From contig NZ_JALGBH010000002.1 in NCBI RefSeq assembly GCF_022809115.1, positions 747,543 through 811,542 on the forward strand: DNA of 64,000 bases, read 5' to 3'. The translations under genes and the position numbers were made by a program. Source of the DNA: Pedobacter montanisoli (GTDB lineage Bacteria; Bacteroidota; Bacteroidia; Sphingobacteriales; Sphingobacteriaceae). Below the pieces are notes generated by a model. It was not told where the DNA came from. It searched no databases and saw only the letters and a program-made list of their open reading frames with translations. Within the stretch, counting starts at the first letter, position 1, and every line of letters starts with the position of its first letter. Shown in pieces: positions 31,712 to 40,160 of the stretch.

Positions 31712-33880
31712 TTAAAGGTTAACACCAATCTCTTTTAGAAGGAAATCGGCATGGTCAATTTTTGAAGCAGCCCAAAGTACGTATCTTATATCTACGCCTA
31801 TAGAACGGCTATAACTTTCATTCCATGCATAATCATTAATTGTTGCCCCATATGCTCTATCGAAATTAACACCAATAAGTTCACCATAAGCATTCATAAT
31901 AGGAGAGCCTGAATTACCACCTGTGGTATCCATGTCATATAAAAATGCTACAGGAACATCATTTAATTCTTTTTTCACAAAAGGGCCAAAGTCTTTTTTA
32001 TTCCACAGTTCCTTGATAATATTAGGATAATAAAAATCAGGGTTACCCGTAGCTCCTTTTTCTAAAATACCTTTGATGCTGGTGTAAGGAGACATGTAAG
32101 TGGCATCGGCAGGAGAGTAGCCTCTTACATAACCATAGGTTAATCTTAGAGTGCTATTGGCATCCGGTATAAAATTCTTATTCAGGAACTTTTCTTTAAC
32201 ATTTACATAATCACCCATTAATTTGTTTAAAAGTCCATCTCTTCGGTCTTTTTCAGGTTTTAACTCGGCAATTTGTTTAGCAATATCATTTTCAAAATTT
32301 AACAAAGCATCATTGTATCCAGAAAGGTTTTTAACAGATTTTAGAAGCGTATTGTACACATATTCCTGATCTTTTAATTTGGTTAAACCAAAAGTATCGT
32401 TGATGTATTCGTTGATACCTGCTTCGTTATTGGTTGTTCTTCCGGTAATCTTATCTACTGCGCTTACTTTTTGATTTGCTGTAAATGCTGATGCATCTGT
32501 AAGCATTTTTTTGAAGATACGTCTGTCTACATCGATATCATAAGCTTCGTAGATTGTATTAAGAGCTTGTTTTAAGCGTGCTATATTGTTATTGAAAAAA
32601 GTCTCTTTTTGTGTATTAGGTTGCTTGTTTAACTCATTTCTGAAAATATTGATATTTCTGGCGACGTTCAGTAGGCTGGTTGAAGTGTAAATTTGTCCAA
32701 ACCACAGATCTCTACTGGCATCGCTATTGATCAGTTTATAAAGATTATCAATATCAGATAAAAGATTGCCATATTGGTTTTTCATATCTGTGTTGTTATT
32801 GATAAAAGTAGCTAAGGCTGCGTCTTCCTGTTTTTTCTGTTCTATAAGGTCAATACCCTTGATACCTGCAATTTTACCCCTATAATTTTTCATTACGTTG
32901 GCATTTCGCTTAATCCTGGTTGCCAGTTTAATTTCTGTAGCCTTATCTTTTTTGCCAACGTTTTCCATGGTTGTATTCTGGAAATCGTATAAATCTGAAG
33001 TATAAGGAAGAACATACTTAGCCTGGTATTCTATAAATTGTGCCGGACGGTGACGATATGTTTTTCCGGGGTAACCTAAAATAAATACAAAATCTTCTTC
33101 GTTTGTGCCATGTGCATTAACTTTTAAGAATTTTTTAGGTGTATAAGGTACATTGTCTTTTGAGTATTTTGCTGGTTTGCCATCTTTGCTAACATAAGCT
33201 CTCATAAAAGAGTAATCGCCTGTATGTCTTGGCCATACCCAGTTATCTGTTTCACCTCCAAATTCGCCTATCTGGCGGTTAGGGACGTAAACCAATCTTA
33301 CGTCATGTATGGTTTTATACCTAAACAGTACATAGCTTTTACCGATAAACATTTCAGACACTTCTGCTTTAATGGTTGGATCTTTTTTTTCAGCCTCTAA
33401 AGCCAGGTTTTTCATCATATTGTTGATGATCTGTAAACGCGAAGCGGGATCCGTAACCTGTGCAACAGCGCCAAGAACTTTGTCTGAAACATCTTCATAA
33501 CTATCTGTAATACGGCAAGTAAGACCTTTGGCTTCAATTTCCTGTTCACGGGTACGGGCAACAAAACCCTTATTAAGGTAGTCATTTTCAGGTGTGCTGG
33601 CCAATTGTACTGCGCTAAATGCGCAATGGTGGTTGGTAATGATCAATCCTTCATTAGAAATAAAAGAACCGGTGCAACCACCTACATTTACCAAAGCATC
33701 TACCAAACTTATTCCGTTAGGATTGTAAACCTCATTCGGGTCTATTTTAAGACCTGCTTTTTTTAGGTCTACTTTGTGTATCTCGCTCAGTGGAAACATG
33801 CCCTCTTCACGTAATTTATAGCTGAATTGAAATAATCCGGCTACAATTAAAGCTCCTACAGCTAAAAACTTCTTATTCAT
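31712..33880 (-). CDS. dpp11: S46 dipeptidyl-peptidase, Asp/Glu-specific DPP11 type
   Basis: A 722-residue periplasmic exopeptidase that removes N-terminal dipeptides. Signal peptide (MNKKFLAVGALIVAGLFQFS), catalytic His in IITNHHCAF and nucleophile Ser657 in TTGGNSGSP. Eighteen residues later, at 675, Arg is found in VNFDR; this position is Gly in DPP7 and Arg in DPP11, the residue that gives preference for Asp or Glu. The ATG at 33880 was chosen because an earlier start at 33910 overlaps the -7 box. The enzyme feeds dipeptides to asaccharolytic or proteolytic metabolism. Confidence 0.88.
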   Translation of the reverse strand: MNKKFLAVGALIVAGLFQFSYKLREEGMFPLSEIHKVDLKKAGLKIDPNEVYNPNGISLVDALVNVGGCTGSFISNEGLIITNHHCAFSAVQLASTPENDYLNKGFVARTREQEIEAKGLTCRITDSYEDVSDKVLGAVAQVTDPASRLQIINNMMKNLALEAEKKDPTIKAEVSEMFIGKSYVLFRYKTIHDVRLVYVPNRQIGEFGGETDNWVWPRHTGDYSFMRAYVSKDGKPAKYSKDNVPYTPKKFLKVNAHGTNEEDFVFILGYPGKTYRHRPAQFIEYQAKYVLPYTSDLYDFQNTTMENVGKKDKATEIKLATRIKRNANVMKNYRGKIAGIKGIDLIEQKKQEDAALATFINNNTDMKNQYGNLLSDIDNLYKLINSDASRDLWFGQIYTSTSLLNVARNINIFRNELNKQPNTQKETFFNNNIARLKQALNTIYEAYDIDVDRRIFKKMLTDASAFTANQKVSAVDKITGRTTNNEAGINEYINDTFGLTKLKDQEYVYNTLLKSVKNLSGYNDALLNFENDIAKQIAELKPEKDRRDGLLNKLMGDYVNVKEKFLNKNFIPDANSTLRLTYGYVRGYSPADATYMSPYTSIKGILEKGATGNPDFYYPNIIKELWNKKDFGPFVKKELNDVPVAFLYDMDTTGGNSGSPIMNAYGELIGVNFDRAYGATINDYAWNESYSRSIGVDIRYVLWAASKIDHADFLLKEIGVNL

Positions 33881-33908
33881 TCTCCTGTATTTAAGTATTA
33901 AATCATGC

Positions 33909-33916
33909 AAAGCTAA
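33909..33916 (-). promoter_or_regulatory. -7 promoter box of the S46 peptidase gene
   Basis: TAGCTTTG on the minus strand, a full match to TAnnTTTG, with TTTG at 33933-33936 as a possible -33 element (16-bp spacer, slightly short). Predicted transcription start near 33903. Confidence 0.5.
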
Positions 33917-34010
33917 CTAAATTGTTGTTACCAAAGGTTTATTGTTGATTAGTTTTAGGTATGCTATGATTTTAAACGGGATTTGTAAAGTAGTTTAAAC
34001 CAAAGATGCT

Positions 34011-34018
34011 TACATTTG
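34011..34018 (+). promoter_or_regulatory. -7 box 4 nt before the msrC ATG
   Basis: TACATTTG matches TAnnTTTG and is followed by TGTT and then the ATG at 34023, the same geometry as at 18141-18153, predicting a leaderless message. Confidence 0.5.
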
Positions 34019-34022
34019 TGTT

Positions 34023-34499
34023 ATGGCCGAAGATTTATTGATCATTAAAGATGCTTCTAAAGAAGAGAAGTACAAATCTATTATTCCGCAAATTGAAGCT
34101 CTAGTAACTGGAGAGACTGATGGTATTGCCAATATGGCTAATGTGTGTGCAGCTTTAAAAGAGCAGTTTAACTGGTTTTGGGTAGGCTTTTATCTAGTTA
34201 AAAATGATGAACTGGTTTTAGGACCTTTTCAAGGCCCGGTGGCGTGCACAAGAATTAGAAAAGGTAAAGGTGTGTGCGGTACTTCATGGCAGAAAAAAGA
34301 AACGCTTGTAGTGCCCAATGTAGATGAATTTCCAGGGCATATAGCTTGTGCATCGGCTTCAAAATCAGAGATTGTATTGCCCTTGATTAAAAATAATGAG
34401 GTATGGGGAGTTTTGGATGTTGATAGTGAATATCTCGCTCATTTTGATGATATTGATGCCCTTTATCTCAATAAAATATTAGAATTTATACATGGCTAA
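34023..34499 (+). CDS. msrC: Free methionine-(R)-sulfoxide reductase (GAF domain)
   Basis: A 158-residue GAF-domain protein of the fRMsr family. The three cysteines lie at 75, 85 and 109 (GPVACTRI, GVCGTSW, HIACASASKSEIV); their spacing of 10 and 24 equals that of E. coli fRMsr (84/94/118), so the full catalytic and resolving set is present. The enzyme reduces free methionine-(R)-sulfoxide with thioredoxin. Its last 8 bp overlap the DNA glycosylase gene, so oxidised amino acid repair and DNA base repair are translationally linked. Confidence 0.93.
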   Translation: MAEDLLIIKDASKEEKYKSIIPQIEALVTGETDGIANMANVCAALKEQFNWFWVGFYLVKNDELVLGPFQGPVACTRIRKGKGVCGTSWQKKETLVVPNVDEFPGHIACASASKSEIVLPLIKNNEVWGVLDVDSEYLAHFDDIDALYLNKILEFIHG

Positions 34500-35100
34500 A
34501 CTTCCAGTTTCTTTTTATCAAGACCCTGATGTACTTTCTTTAGCTAAGCAATTATTAGGAAAGCAACTGTTTACATTGGTAGATGGAGAACTCACGGGCG
34601 GCATCATTACAGAAACAGAAGCTTACAGAGGCGTGGGCGATAAGGCCAGTCATGCATATGGAGGTAGATTTACAGCCCGTACGGAGGTAATGTATAAGGA
34701 AGGTGGTATCAGTTACGTTTACTTGTGTTATGGTATTCATCATTTGCTGAATGTAGTTACAGCTGGCGAAGGAACACCTCACGCAGTTTTGATAAGAGGA
34801 ATAGAACCGCAGGTAGGTATAGATATCATGCTGCACCGCCGGAATAAAATTAAGCTACAACCTCAGTTAACTGCAGGACCAGGAGCTTTAAGCCAAGCAT
34901 TAGCTGTAGATAGAACGTTAAATGGCAAAGCGCTTACCGGAAATGAAATATGGATTGAAGATAGCGATATCGTAATTCCCGATCAACAGATTGTAGCTTC
35001 AGAAAGAATAGGTGTAGCTTATGCGCAGGAACATGCAGAATTACCCTGGCGATTTTATATCAGAGGAAATCGTTTTGTGAGCAAACCCAACAAAGGTTAA
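34492..35100 (+). CDS. DNA-3-methyladenine glycosylase (AAG/Mpg family)
   Basis: A 202-residue base-excision repair enzyme. Family motifs: GGIITETEAYRGVGDKASHAYGGRFTART (with the catalytic Glu of TEAY), MYKEGGISYVYLCYGIHHLLNVVT and AVLIRGIEP, followed by LTAGPGALSQAL. It removes alkylated and deaminated purines (3-methyladenine, hypoxanthine, ethenoadenine) by flipping them out. It overlaps msrC by 8 bp in a different frame. The ATG at 34492 gives MAKLPVSFYQDPDVLSLAKQLLGK, the standard family start. Confidence 0.93.
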   Translation: MAKLPVSFYQDPDVLSLAKQLLGKQLFTLVDGELTGGIITETEAYRGVGDKASHAYGGRFTARTEVMYKEGGISYVYLCYGIHHLLNVVTAGEGTPHAVLIRGIEPQVGIDIMLHRRNKIKLQPQLTAGPGALSQALAVDRTLNGKALTGNEIWIEDSDIVIPDQQIVASERIGVAYAQEHAELPWRFYIRGNRFVSKPNKG

Positions 35101-35151
35101 GAATTTTTAACATTTTTACCATTGCTCGGGCTTTTTCATTAATATTGAAAC

Positions 35152-36435
35152 ATGATTTTTGAGAACAATATTGCTTTTGCCCGAAGCCTGGATGCTCAGG
35201 ATTCGCTTGCAGAAATGCGCAGCGAGTTTCTTTTTCCTGAACAAAACAATAAACCATTTATATATCTGTGTGGTAACTCTTTAGGTTTACAACCTAAAGT
35301 AGCTAAAGAAGTATTACAGCGACAGCTTGACAACTGGAAAAACCTTGCTGTTGAAGGTTGGTTTGATGGGCAAGAACCCTGGATGTTCTATCATAAAGAA
35401 CTTAAAAAGCTAATGGCTCCCATTGTAGGTGCATCACCTGCTGAAGTTTGTCCGATGAACACATTAACCGTTAACCTGCATTTGTTAATGGTGAGTTTTT
35501 ACCAGCCAAAAGGAAAAAAATATAAAATTATAATGGAGGCAGGAGCATTTCCTTCTGACCAATATGCCATTGAAAGTCAAGTTAGGTTTCATGGCTTCAA
35601 TGCCGATGATGCCATTATAGAAGTAAAACCCCGTGAAGGAGAATATATTTTAAGAACCGAAGATATTGTTAAGACTATTAAAGAGCATGGTAATGAGATT
35701 GCTTTGGTTCTTTTTGGTGGCATTAATTACTTTACTGGACAATGGTTTGATATGCAAGCTATAACTGTAGCAGGACATAGTATAGGTGCAAAAGTGGGTT
35801 TTGACCTAGCCCATGCGGCAGGAAATGTACCATTGAAGCTTCATGATTGGGATGTGGATTTTGCTTGCTGGTGTTCATATAAATACCAGAATTCAGGTCC
35901 GGGAGGGATTAGTGGAATCTTTGTTCATGAAAAGCATTTTTCAGATACAAATTTACATCGTTTTGCAGGCTGGTGGGGCTACAATGAATCAAAGCGTTTT
36001 AAAATGGAAAAGGGATTTATTCCCGAAGCAGGAGCAGACGGATGGCAGATCAGCTGTACGCAAGTTATGCCTATGGCATTGTATCATGAATCTCTAACTC
36101 TGTTTGAAAAAGCAGGTTTTATGGATGCACTCAGAAATAAAAGTAAAACTTTAACTTCTTATTTATTTTATATTATAAATGAGGCTAATAAAGAATTAGG
36201 AGAAGAACAATATAAAATCATTACTCCTCAAAATGAAGAGGACAGAGGTGCCCAGGTATCCATTATTGCAAAAGCAAATGGTAAAGTAATTTTTGATCAT
36301 TTGGTAGCTAATCATGTATTAGGCGACTGGCGTGAACCTAATGTGATCCGATTAAGTCCGGTGCCGATGTACAACAGCTTTGAAGATATTTACCGTACAG
36401 GAGAACTGTTGTTAGCTGTAGCCAGAAGTATTTAA
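35152..36435 (+). CDS. kynU: Kynureninase
   Basis: PLP-dependent hydrolase that splits kynurenine (or 3-hydroxykynurenine) into anthranilate (or 3-hydroxyanthranilate) and alanine. Full length (427 residues). PLP phosphate-binding region MNTLTVNLHLLMVSFY, the DLAHAAGN motif with the ring-stacking Asp and the Schiff-base Lys244 in WCSYKYQNSGPGG are present, and RFAGWWGYN is typical. It forms a probable operon with bestrophin and deacetylase genes (1 bp to the next start). No other kynurenine-pathway gene is in the window; a glutaryl-CoA dehydrogenase-like gene at 15353 could act further down tryptophan or lysine degradation. Confidence 0.95.
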   Translation: MIFENNIAFARSLDAQDSLAEMRSEFLFPEQNNKPFIYLCGNSLGLQPKVAKEVLQRQLDNWKNLAVEGWFDGQEPWMFYHKELKKLMAPIVGASPAEVCPMNTLTVNLHLLMVSFYQPKGKKYKIIMEAGAFPSDQYAIESQVRFHGFNADDAIIEVKPREGEYILRTEDIVKTIKEHGNEIALVLFGGINYFTGQWFDMQAITVAGHSIGAKVGFDLAHAAGNVPLKLHDWDVDFACWCSYKYQNSGPGGISGIFVHEKHFSDTNLHRFAGWWGYNESKRFKMEKGFIPEAGADGWQISCTQVMPMALYHESLTLFEKAGFMDALRNKSKTLTSYLFYIINEANKELGEEQYKIITPQNEEDRGAQVSIIAKANGKVIFDHLVANHVLGDWREPNVIRLSPVPMYNSFEDIYRTGELLLAVARSI

Positions 36436-36436
36436 A

Positions 36437-37300
36437 ATGATCAATTACAATCCTAAAGACTGGATCAGTTTTATTTTTCATATCCATAAGGCAGATACAT
36501 TTCATAAATTATGGAAACTGATGATCAGCGTGGCTATTTTTTCGACCCTGATTGCATATCTGGAGCTTAATCATTTAAAACTAGCAGAAACTACGTATAT
36601 CAAAAATATGGGAATGATGCATAACCTATTAGGTTTTGTCATTTCTCTTTTGCTGGTTTTCAGAACCAATACTTCTTATGACAGGTGGTGGGAAGGTCGA
36701 CGTAATTTGGGTACACTCGTTAATGTGTCCAGAAATTTTGCATTGCGCATTAATGCCTTAAATTTAGATGAAGAAGATAAGAAGTTCTTTGTTTATGCTA
36801 TACCTAAATATGCTTTTGCTTTAAAAGAACATTTGCGCGAAAAACAATATTTTGGAAAAGATGCCATACTGATTAAGATTGATGAAGGCAAACATATCCC
36901 CAATCAGGTTGCGGCAAGTATGGTGTCAAGGCTTTATGCATTACAACGTGAGGGAAAAATAACAGGAGAGCAATTGATTACACTGAACAATGATGCTTCG
37001 CAGTTTACAGAGGTTTGTGGAGCATGCGAAAGAATTAAAAATACACCCATACCTTATTCTTACAGCGCTTTCATTAAAAAATTCATCTTTATTTATGTAC
37101 TTACACTACCGGTAGGCTGGGTATTTAGCCTAGGATATTTTGTGGTACTGGTGGTGCCCTTTATTTTGTATGTATTGGCAAGTTTGGAACTGATTGCAGA
37201 GGAAATTGAAAATCCATTTGGTACCGATGCCAATGATCTTCCTGTTGACGAAATCTGCAATAACATAGAAAAACATGTAGAAGAAATTATCAGCTCATGA
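36437..37300 (+). CDS. Bestrophin-family anion channel
   Basis: A 287-residue membrane protein of the bestrophin/UPF0187 family. Signatures: LLVFRTNTSYDRWWEGRRNLGTLVN (the family RFxxxYxRWWEGR-like core), ACERIKNTPIPYSYSAFIKKFIFIYVLTLPVGWVFSLGY and the C-terminal IENPFGTDANDLPVDEIC. The NPFG...D-D-L motif is the hallmark of the Ca2+-clasp-derived region. Four transmembrane helices are predicted. Bacterial homologues form pentameric channels, some reported to conduct cations rather than chloride. It is second in the kynU operon and overlaps the deacetylase by 4 bp. Confidence 0.92.
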   Translation: MINYNPKDWISFIFHIHKADTFHKLWKLMISVAIFSTLIAYLELNHLKLAETTYIKNMGMMHNLLGFVISLLLVFRTNTSYDRWWEGRRNLGTLVNVSRNFALRINALNLDEEDKKFFVYAIPKYAFALKEHLREKQYFGKDAILIKIDEGKHIPNQVAASMVSRLYALQREGKITGEQLITLNNDASQFTEVCGACERIKNTPIPYSYSAFIKKFIFIYVLTLPVGWVFSLGYFVVLVVPFILYVLASLELIAEEIENPFGTDANDLPVDEICNNIEKHVEEIISS

Positions 37301-38199
37301 TAAAGATTGCTTATCATCCTATTTATGCGCATCCTCTGCCAGAAGGCCATCGTTTTCCAATGCTTAAATATGAATTGATTCCGCAACAGCTTTTGCATGA
37401 AGGAACCATTACAAAAGAGAATTTATTTGAACCTGAACCTACATCTAAAGAAAATATACTAGCTGTACACGATGCTGCATATTGGTTACAGCTCAAAGAT
37501 CTCCAATTACCAGCTAAAGAGCAACGTCGTATAGGTTTTCCATTGAACGCCCGTCTTGTTGAACGCGAAATTAGGATAGCACAGGGTACTATAGCAGGTG
37601 CTTTGTGGGCTAAAAAACATAAAATAGCTTTTAATGTTGCAGGAGGTACACACCATGCAGGCAGCTATTGGGGCGAAGGCTTTTGTTTGTTGAACGATCA
37701 GGCAATTGCGGCTCAATATTTACTCGATCATGGCATAGCAAAACGTATTCTTATTGTTGATCTGGATGTGCATCAAGGTAACGGTACTGCACAGATATTT
37801 GAAAATGAAGACCGTGTGTTTACATTTTCTATGCACGGAGAAAAGAATTTTCCTTTCAGAAAAGAAAAATCAAGCTTAGATATTGCTTTGGCCGATGGTG
37901 TAAGCGATCAAGAATACCTTCAAATCTTGAAGAAAACCCTGCCTGAACTTATTCAGGCACATCAGCCTGATTTTGTCTTTTACCTTTCTGGTGTAGATGT
38001 TTTAGCGAGTGATAAACTGGGTAAGCTGGCCTTGAGTATTGATGCTTGTAAAGAACGTGACCGGGTTGTATTTGAAAATTGTCAAAAACACCATCTTCCG
38101 GTACAGGTAAGTATGGGAGGAGGCTACTCTGAAGATATTAAAGTAATTGTAAATGCACATTGCAATACTTTCAGAACGGCCTTTGATTTGTTTACTTAA
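37297..38199 (+). CDS. Histone deacetylase-family amidohydrolase
   Basis: A 300-residue zinc hydrolase of the HDAC/acetoin utilisation (AcuC/AphA-like) superfamily. Zinc and catalytic residues lie in GGTHHAGSYWGEGFCLLND (the His-His pair), LIVDLDVHQGNGTAQIF (Asp and His metal ligands) and FYLSGVDVLASDKLGKLALS (third Asp). Bacterial members deacetylate polyamines, acetoin-related compounds or proteins. It ends the kynU-bestrophin operon. A coupled function with kynureninase is not obvious. Confidence 0.92.
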   Translation: MIKIAYHPIYAHPLPEGHRFPMLKYELIPQQLLHEGTITKENLFEPEPTSKENILAVHDAAYWLQLKDLQLPAKEQRRIGFPLNARLVEREIRIAQGTIAGALWAKKHKIAFNVAGGTHHAGSYWGEGFCLLNDQAIAAQYLLDHGIAKRILIVDLDVHQGNGTAQIFENEDRVFTFSMHGEKNFPFRKEKSSLDIALADGVSDQEYLQILKKTLPELIQAHQPDFVFYLSGVDVLASDKLGKLALSIDACKERDRVVFENCQKHHLPVQVSMGGGYSEDIKVIVNAHCNTFRTAFDLFT

Positions 38200-38305
38200 A
38201 AATTACCTGCTGCAAATCTTCCACTAATAGTTTCGTATCTGCTCTGTTTATAAATGATTTTCGGCTGAAATGGTGCCTATATAGTGTATTTTATACAATT
38301 TCTAT

Positions 38306-38340
38306 AAGCGTTTTGGAGCTTGTATGGCGCTTTTTTTTTT
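38306..38340 (+). terminator. Weak terminator after the kynU operon
   Basis: AAGCG and CGCTT pair across a 17-nt loop, followed by a run of ten Ts. The stem is short; it lies 28 bp before the scoA ATG. Confidence 0.35.
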
Positions 38341-38367
38341 GGTAATTTAGGCGCAAAACATACAATA

Positions 38368-39069
38368 ATGATAAATAAAGTTGTTGCAGATGCAGATGTA
38401 GCCATTGCCGATATTACAGATGGTAAAACCTTAATGTTAGGCGGATTTGGCCTTTGTGGAATCCCTGAAAATTGTATCAAATCGCTCGTAAAAAAAGGAG
38501 TTAAAGAGCTTACATGTATATCTAATAATGCCGGAGTTGATGATTTTGGCATTGGCCTGATGCTGCAAGGTAAACAGGTTAAAAAAATGGTTGCTTCTTA
38601 TGTAGGCGAAAATGCAGAATTTGAAAGACAATTGTTAAGCGGAGAGCTAGAAGTGGAGTTGATACCGCAAGGAACGCTTGCTACCCGTTGTTTAGCCGCA
38701 GGCTATGGCATGCCTGCTATTTTCACGCCGGCAGGTGTGGGTACAGAAGTAGCCGAAGGCAAAGAAGTACGTAACTTTAAGGGAAAAGATTATTTGATGG
38801 AATATGCTTTTGATGCAGATTTCGCTATTGTAAAAGCCTGGAAAGGCGATACAGCAGGAAACCTGATCTTTCGTTCAACCAGCAGAAACTTCAATCCGAT
38901 AATGGCTATGGCAGGAAAGATTACCATTGCCGAAGTTGAAGAATTGGTTGAGGTTGGTGAGTTAGACCCAGATCATATTCATACTCCCGGAATTTACGTA
39001 CATCGTATTTTTCAGGGTAAAGATTACGAAAAACGTATTGAACAACGAACTGTAAGAAGCAAAGCCTGA
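38368..39069 (+). CDS. scoA: 3-oxoacid CoA-transferase, subunit A
   Basis: A 233-residue alpha subunit of a succinyl-CoA:3-ketoacid (or acetoacetate) CoA-transferase. The start at 38368 (MINKVVADADVAIADITDGKTLMLGGFGLCGIPENCI) matches family length; the GGFGLCGIPE loop forms the oxyanion region, and LIPQGTLATRCLAAGYGMPAIFTPAGVGT is typical. It overlaps the following DUF4260 gene by one base (TGATG), an unusual insertion between the two subunit genes. Acts on ketone-body-type acids, moving CoA between succinate and acetoacetate. Confidence 0.93.
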   Translation: MINKVVADADVAIADITDGKTLMLGGFGLCGIPENCIKSLVKKGVKELTCISNNAGVDDFGIGLMLQGKQVKKMVASYVGENAEFERQLLSGELEVELIPQGTLATRCLAAGYGMPAIFTPAGVGTEVAEGKEVRNFKGKDYLMEYAFDADFAIVKAWKGDTAGNLIFRSTSRNFNPIMAMAGKITIAEVEELVEVGELDPDHIHTPGIYVHRIFQGKDYEKRIEQRTVRSKA

Positions 39070-39425
39070 TGAAACAGTTGATAAGTTTAGAAGAAGTGGC
39101 AATGTTTCTGCTTGCTGTTTTTGCTTTTTCTTATTTAAATTATAGCTGGTGGGTTTTTCCGGCACTGTTACTATTACCCGATTTAAGTATGTTGGGTTAC
39201 GCATTTAATGCTAAAATTGGAGCAATATTGTATAATATTTTTCATCATAAGGCATTGGCAGTGCTATTGTTTATCCTTGGTCTTTATTTTTCATGGCCAA
39301 TGGTTCAGCTTACAGGTATTATATTGTTTGCCCATTCCAGTATGGATAGGGCATTGGGTTACGGATTGAAATATTTTACAGGCTTTAATGATACCCATTT
39401 GGGTAAAATTGGTAAAAGAAATTAA
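39069..39425 (+). CDS. DUF4260-family small membrane protein
   Basis: A 118-residue protein with about four hydrophobic segments (MFLLAVFAFSYL, WWVFPALLLLPDLSMLGYAF, AVLLFILGLYF, VQLTGIILFAHSSMDRALGYGLKYF). The signature LLLPDLSMLGY, NIFHHKALAV and AHSSMDRALGYGLKY fits DUF4260; function is unknown. Its ATG overlaps the scoA stop and scoB begins 2 bp after its stop, so it is translated as part of the CoA-transferase operon. Its presence between subunits is an arrangement worth examining. Confidence 0.8.
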   Translation: MKQLISLEEVAMFLLAVFAFSYLNYSWWVFPALLLLPDLSMLGYAFNAKIGAILYNIFHHKALAVLLFILGLYFSWPMVQLTGIILFAHSSMDRALGYGLKYFTGFNDTHLGKIGKRN

Positions 39426-39427
39426 TT

Positions 39428-40090
39428 ATGGCATTATCAAAAGAAGGCATTGCACAACGCATTGCCAAAGAAATAAAAGACGGTTATTATGTAAACTTAG
39501 GAATAGGTATTCCTACGCTGGTAGCCAATTATATCCCTAGTGGTATTAACGTAGTATTGCAATCAGAAAATGGTTTATTGGGCATGGGGCCTTTTCCATA
39601 TGAAGGAGAGGAAGATGCAGATCTGATCAATGCCGGAAAACAGACCATTACAACTTTACCGGGCTCGGTAATCTTTGATTCGGCTATGAGCTTTGGTATG
39701 ATCAGAGCACAGAAAATAGACCTGACCATTTTAGGTGCTATGGAGGTTTCTGAAAACGGTGATATTGCCAATTGGAAAATTCCGGGCAAAATGGTGAAAG
39801 GCATGGGCGGGGCTATGGATCTGGTAGCATCTGCAAAAAACATTATCGTTGCCATGCAGCATGTAAATAAAGCAGGCGAAAGTAAACTATTACCAGAATG
39901 TAGCTTGCCTTTAACGGGCGTAAAATGCATCAAAAAAATTGTAACTGAACTGGCTGTTTTAGAGGTTCTGCCTGAGGGTGGATTTAAGCTTGTGGAGCGT
40001 GCACCTGGAGTAAGTGTAGATTTTATTAGAAATGCTACAGCAGGTAAGTTATACGCAGATGATAATGTGCCTGAAATGGTGATTGATTAA
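39428..40090 (+). CDS. scoB: 3-oxoacid CoA-transferase, subunit B
   Basis: A 220-residue beta subunit with the catalytic Glu47 in VVLQSENGLLGMGP, the residue that forms the glutamyl-CoA thioester. Other family stretches: GIGIPTLVANY, GSVIFDSAMSFGMIRAQKIDLTILGAMEVSENGDIANW and PGKMVKGMGGAMDLV. It pairs with the scoA product to form the active heterotetramer, and the C-terminal PEGGFKLVERAPGVSVDFI is complete. Confidence 0.95.
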   Translation: MALSKEGIAQRIAKEIKDGYYVNLGIGIPTLVANYIPSGINVVLQSENGLLGMGPFPYEGEEDADLINAGKQTITTLPGSVIFDSAMSFGMIRAQKIDLTILGAMEVSENGDIANWKIPGKMVKGMGGAMDLVASAKNIIVAMQHVNKAGESKLLPECSLPLTGVKCIKKIVTELAVLEVLPEGGFKLVERAPGVSVDFIRNATAGKLYADDNVPEMVID

Positions 40091-40160
40091 ATATTTTTCA
40101 AACAATTTTTTATGGATTTACGTTTATAAGGCATCTTGTAATGAAAAAAATACATACTAA

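Noticed and set aside
39529-39933. A 134-codon frame antisense to scoB
   Set aside because: scoB has its catalytic Glu and full family length; the antisense frame is a by-product.
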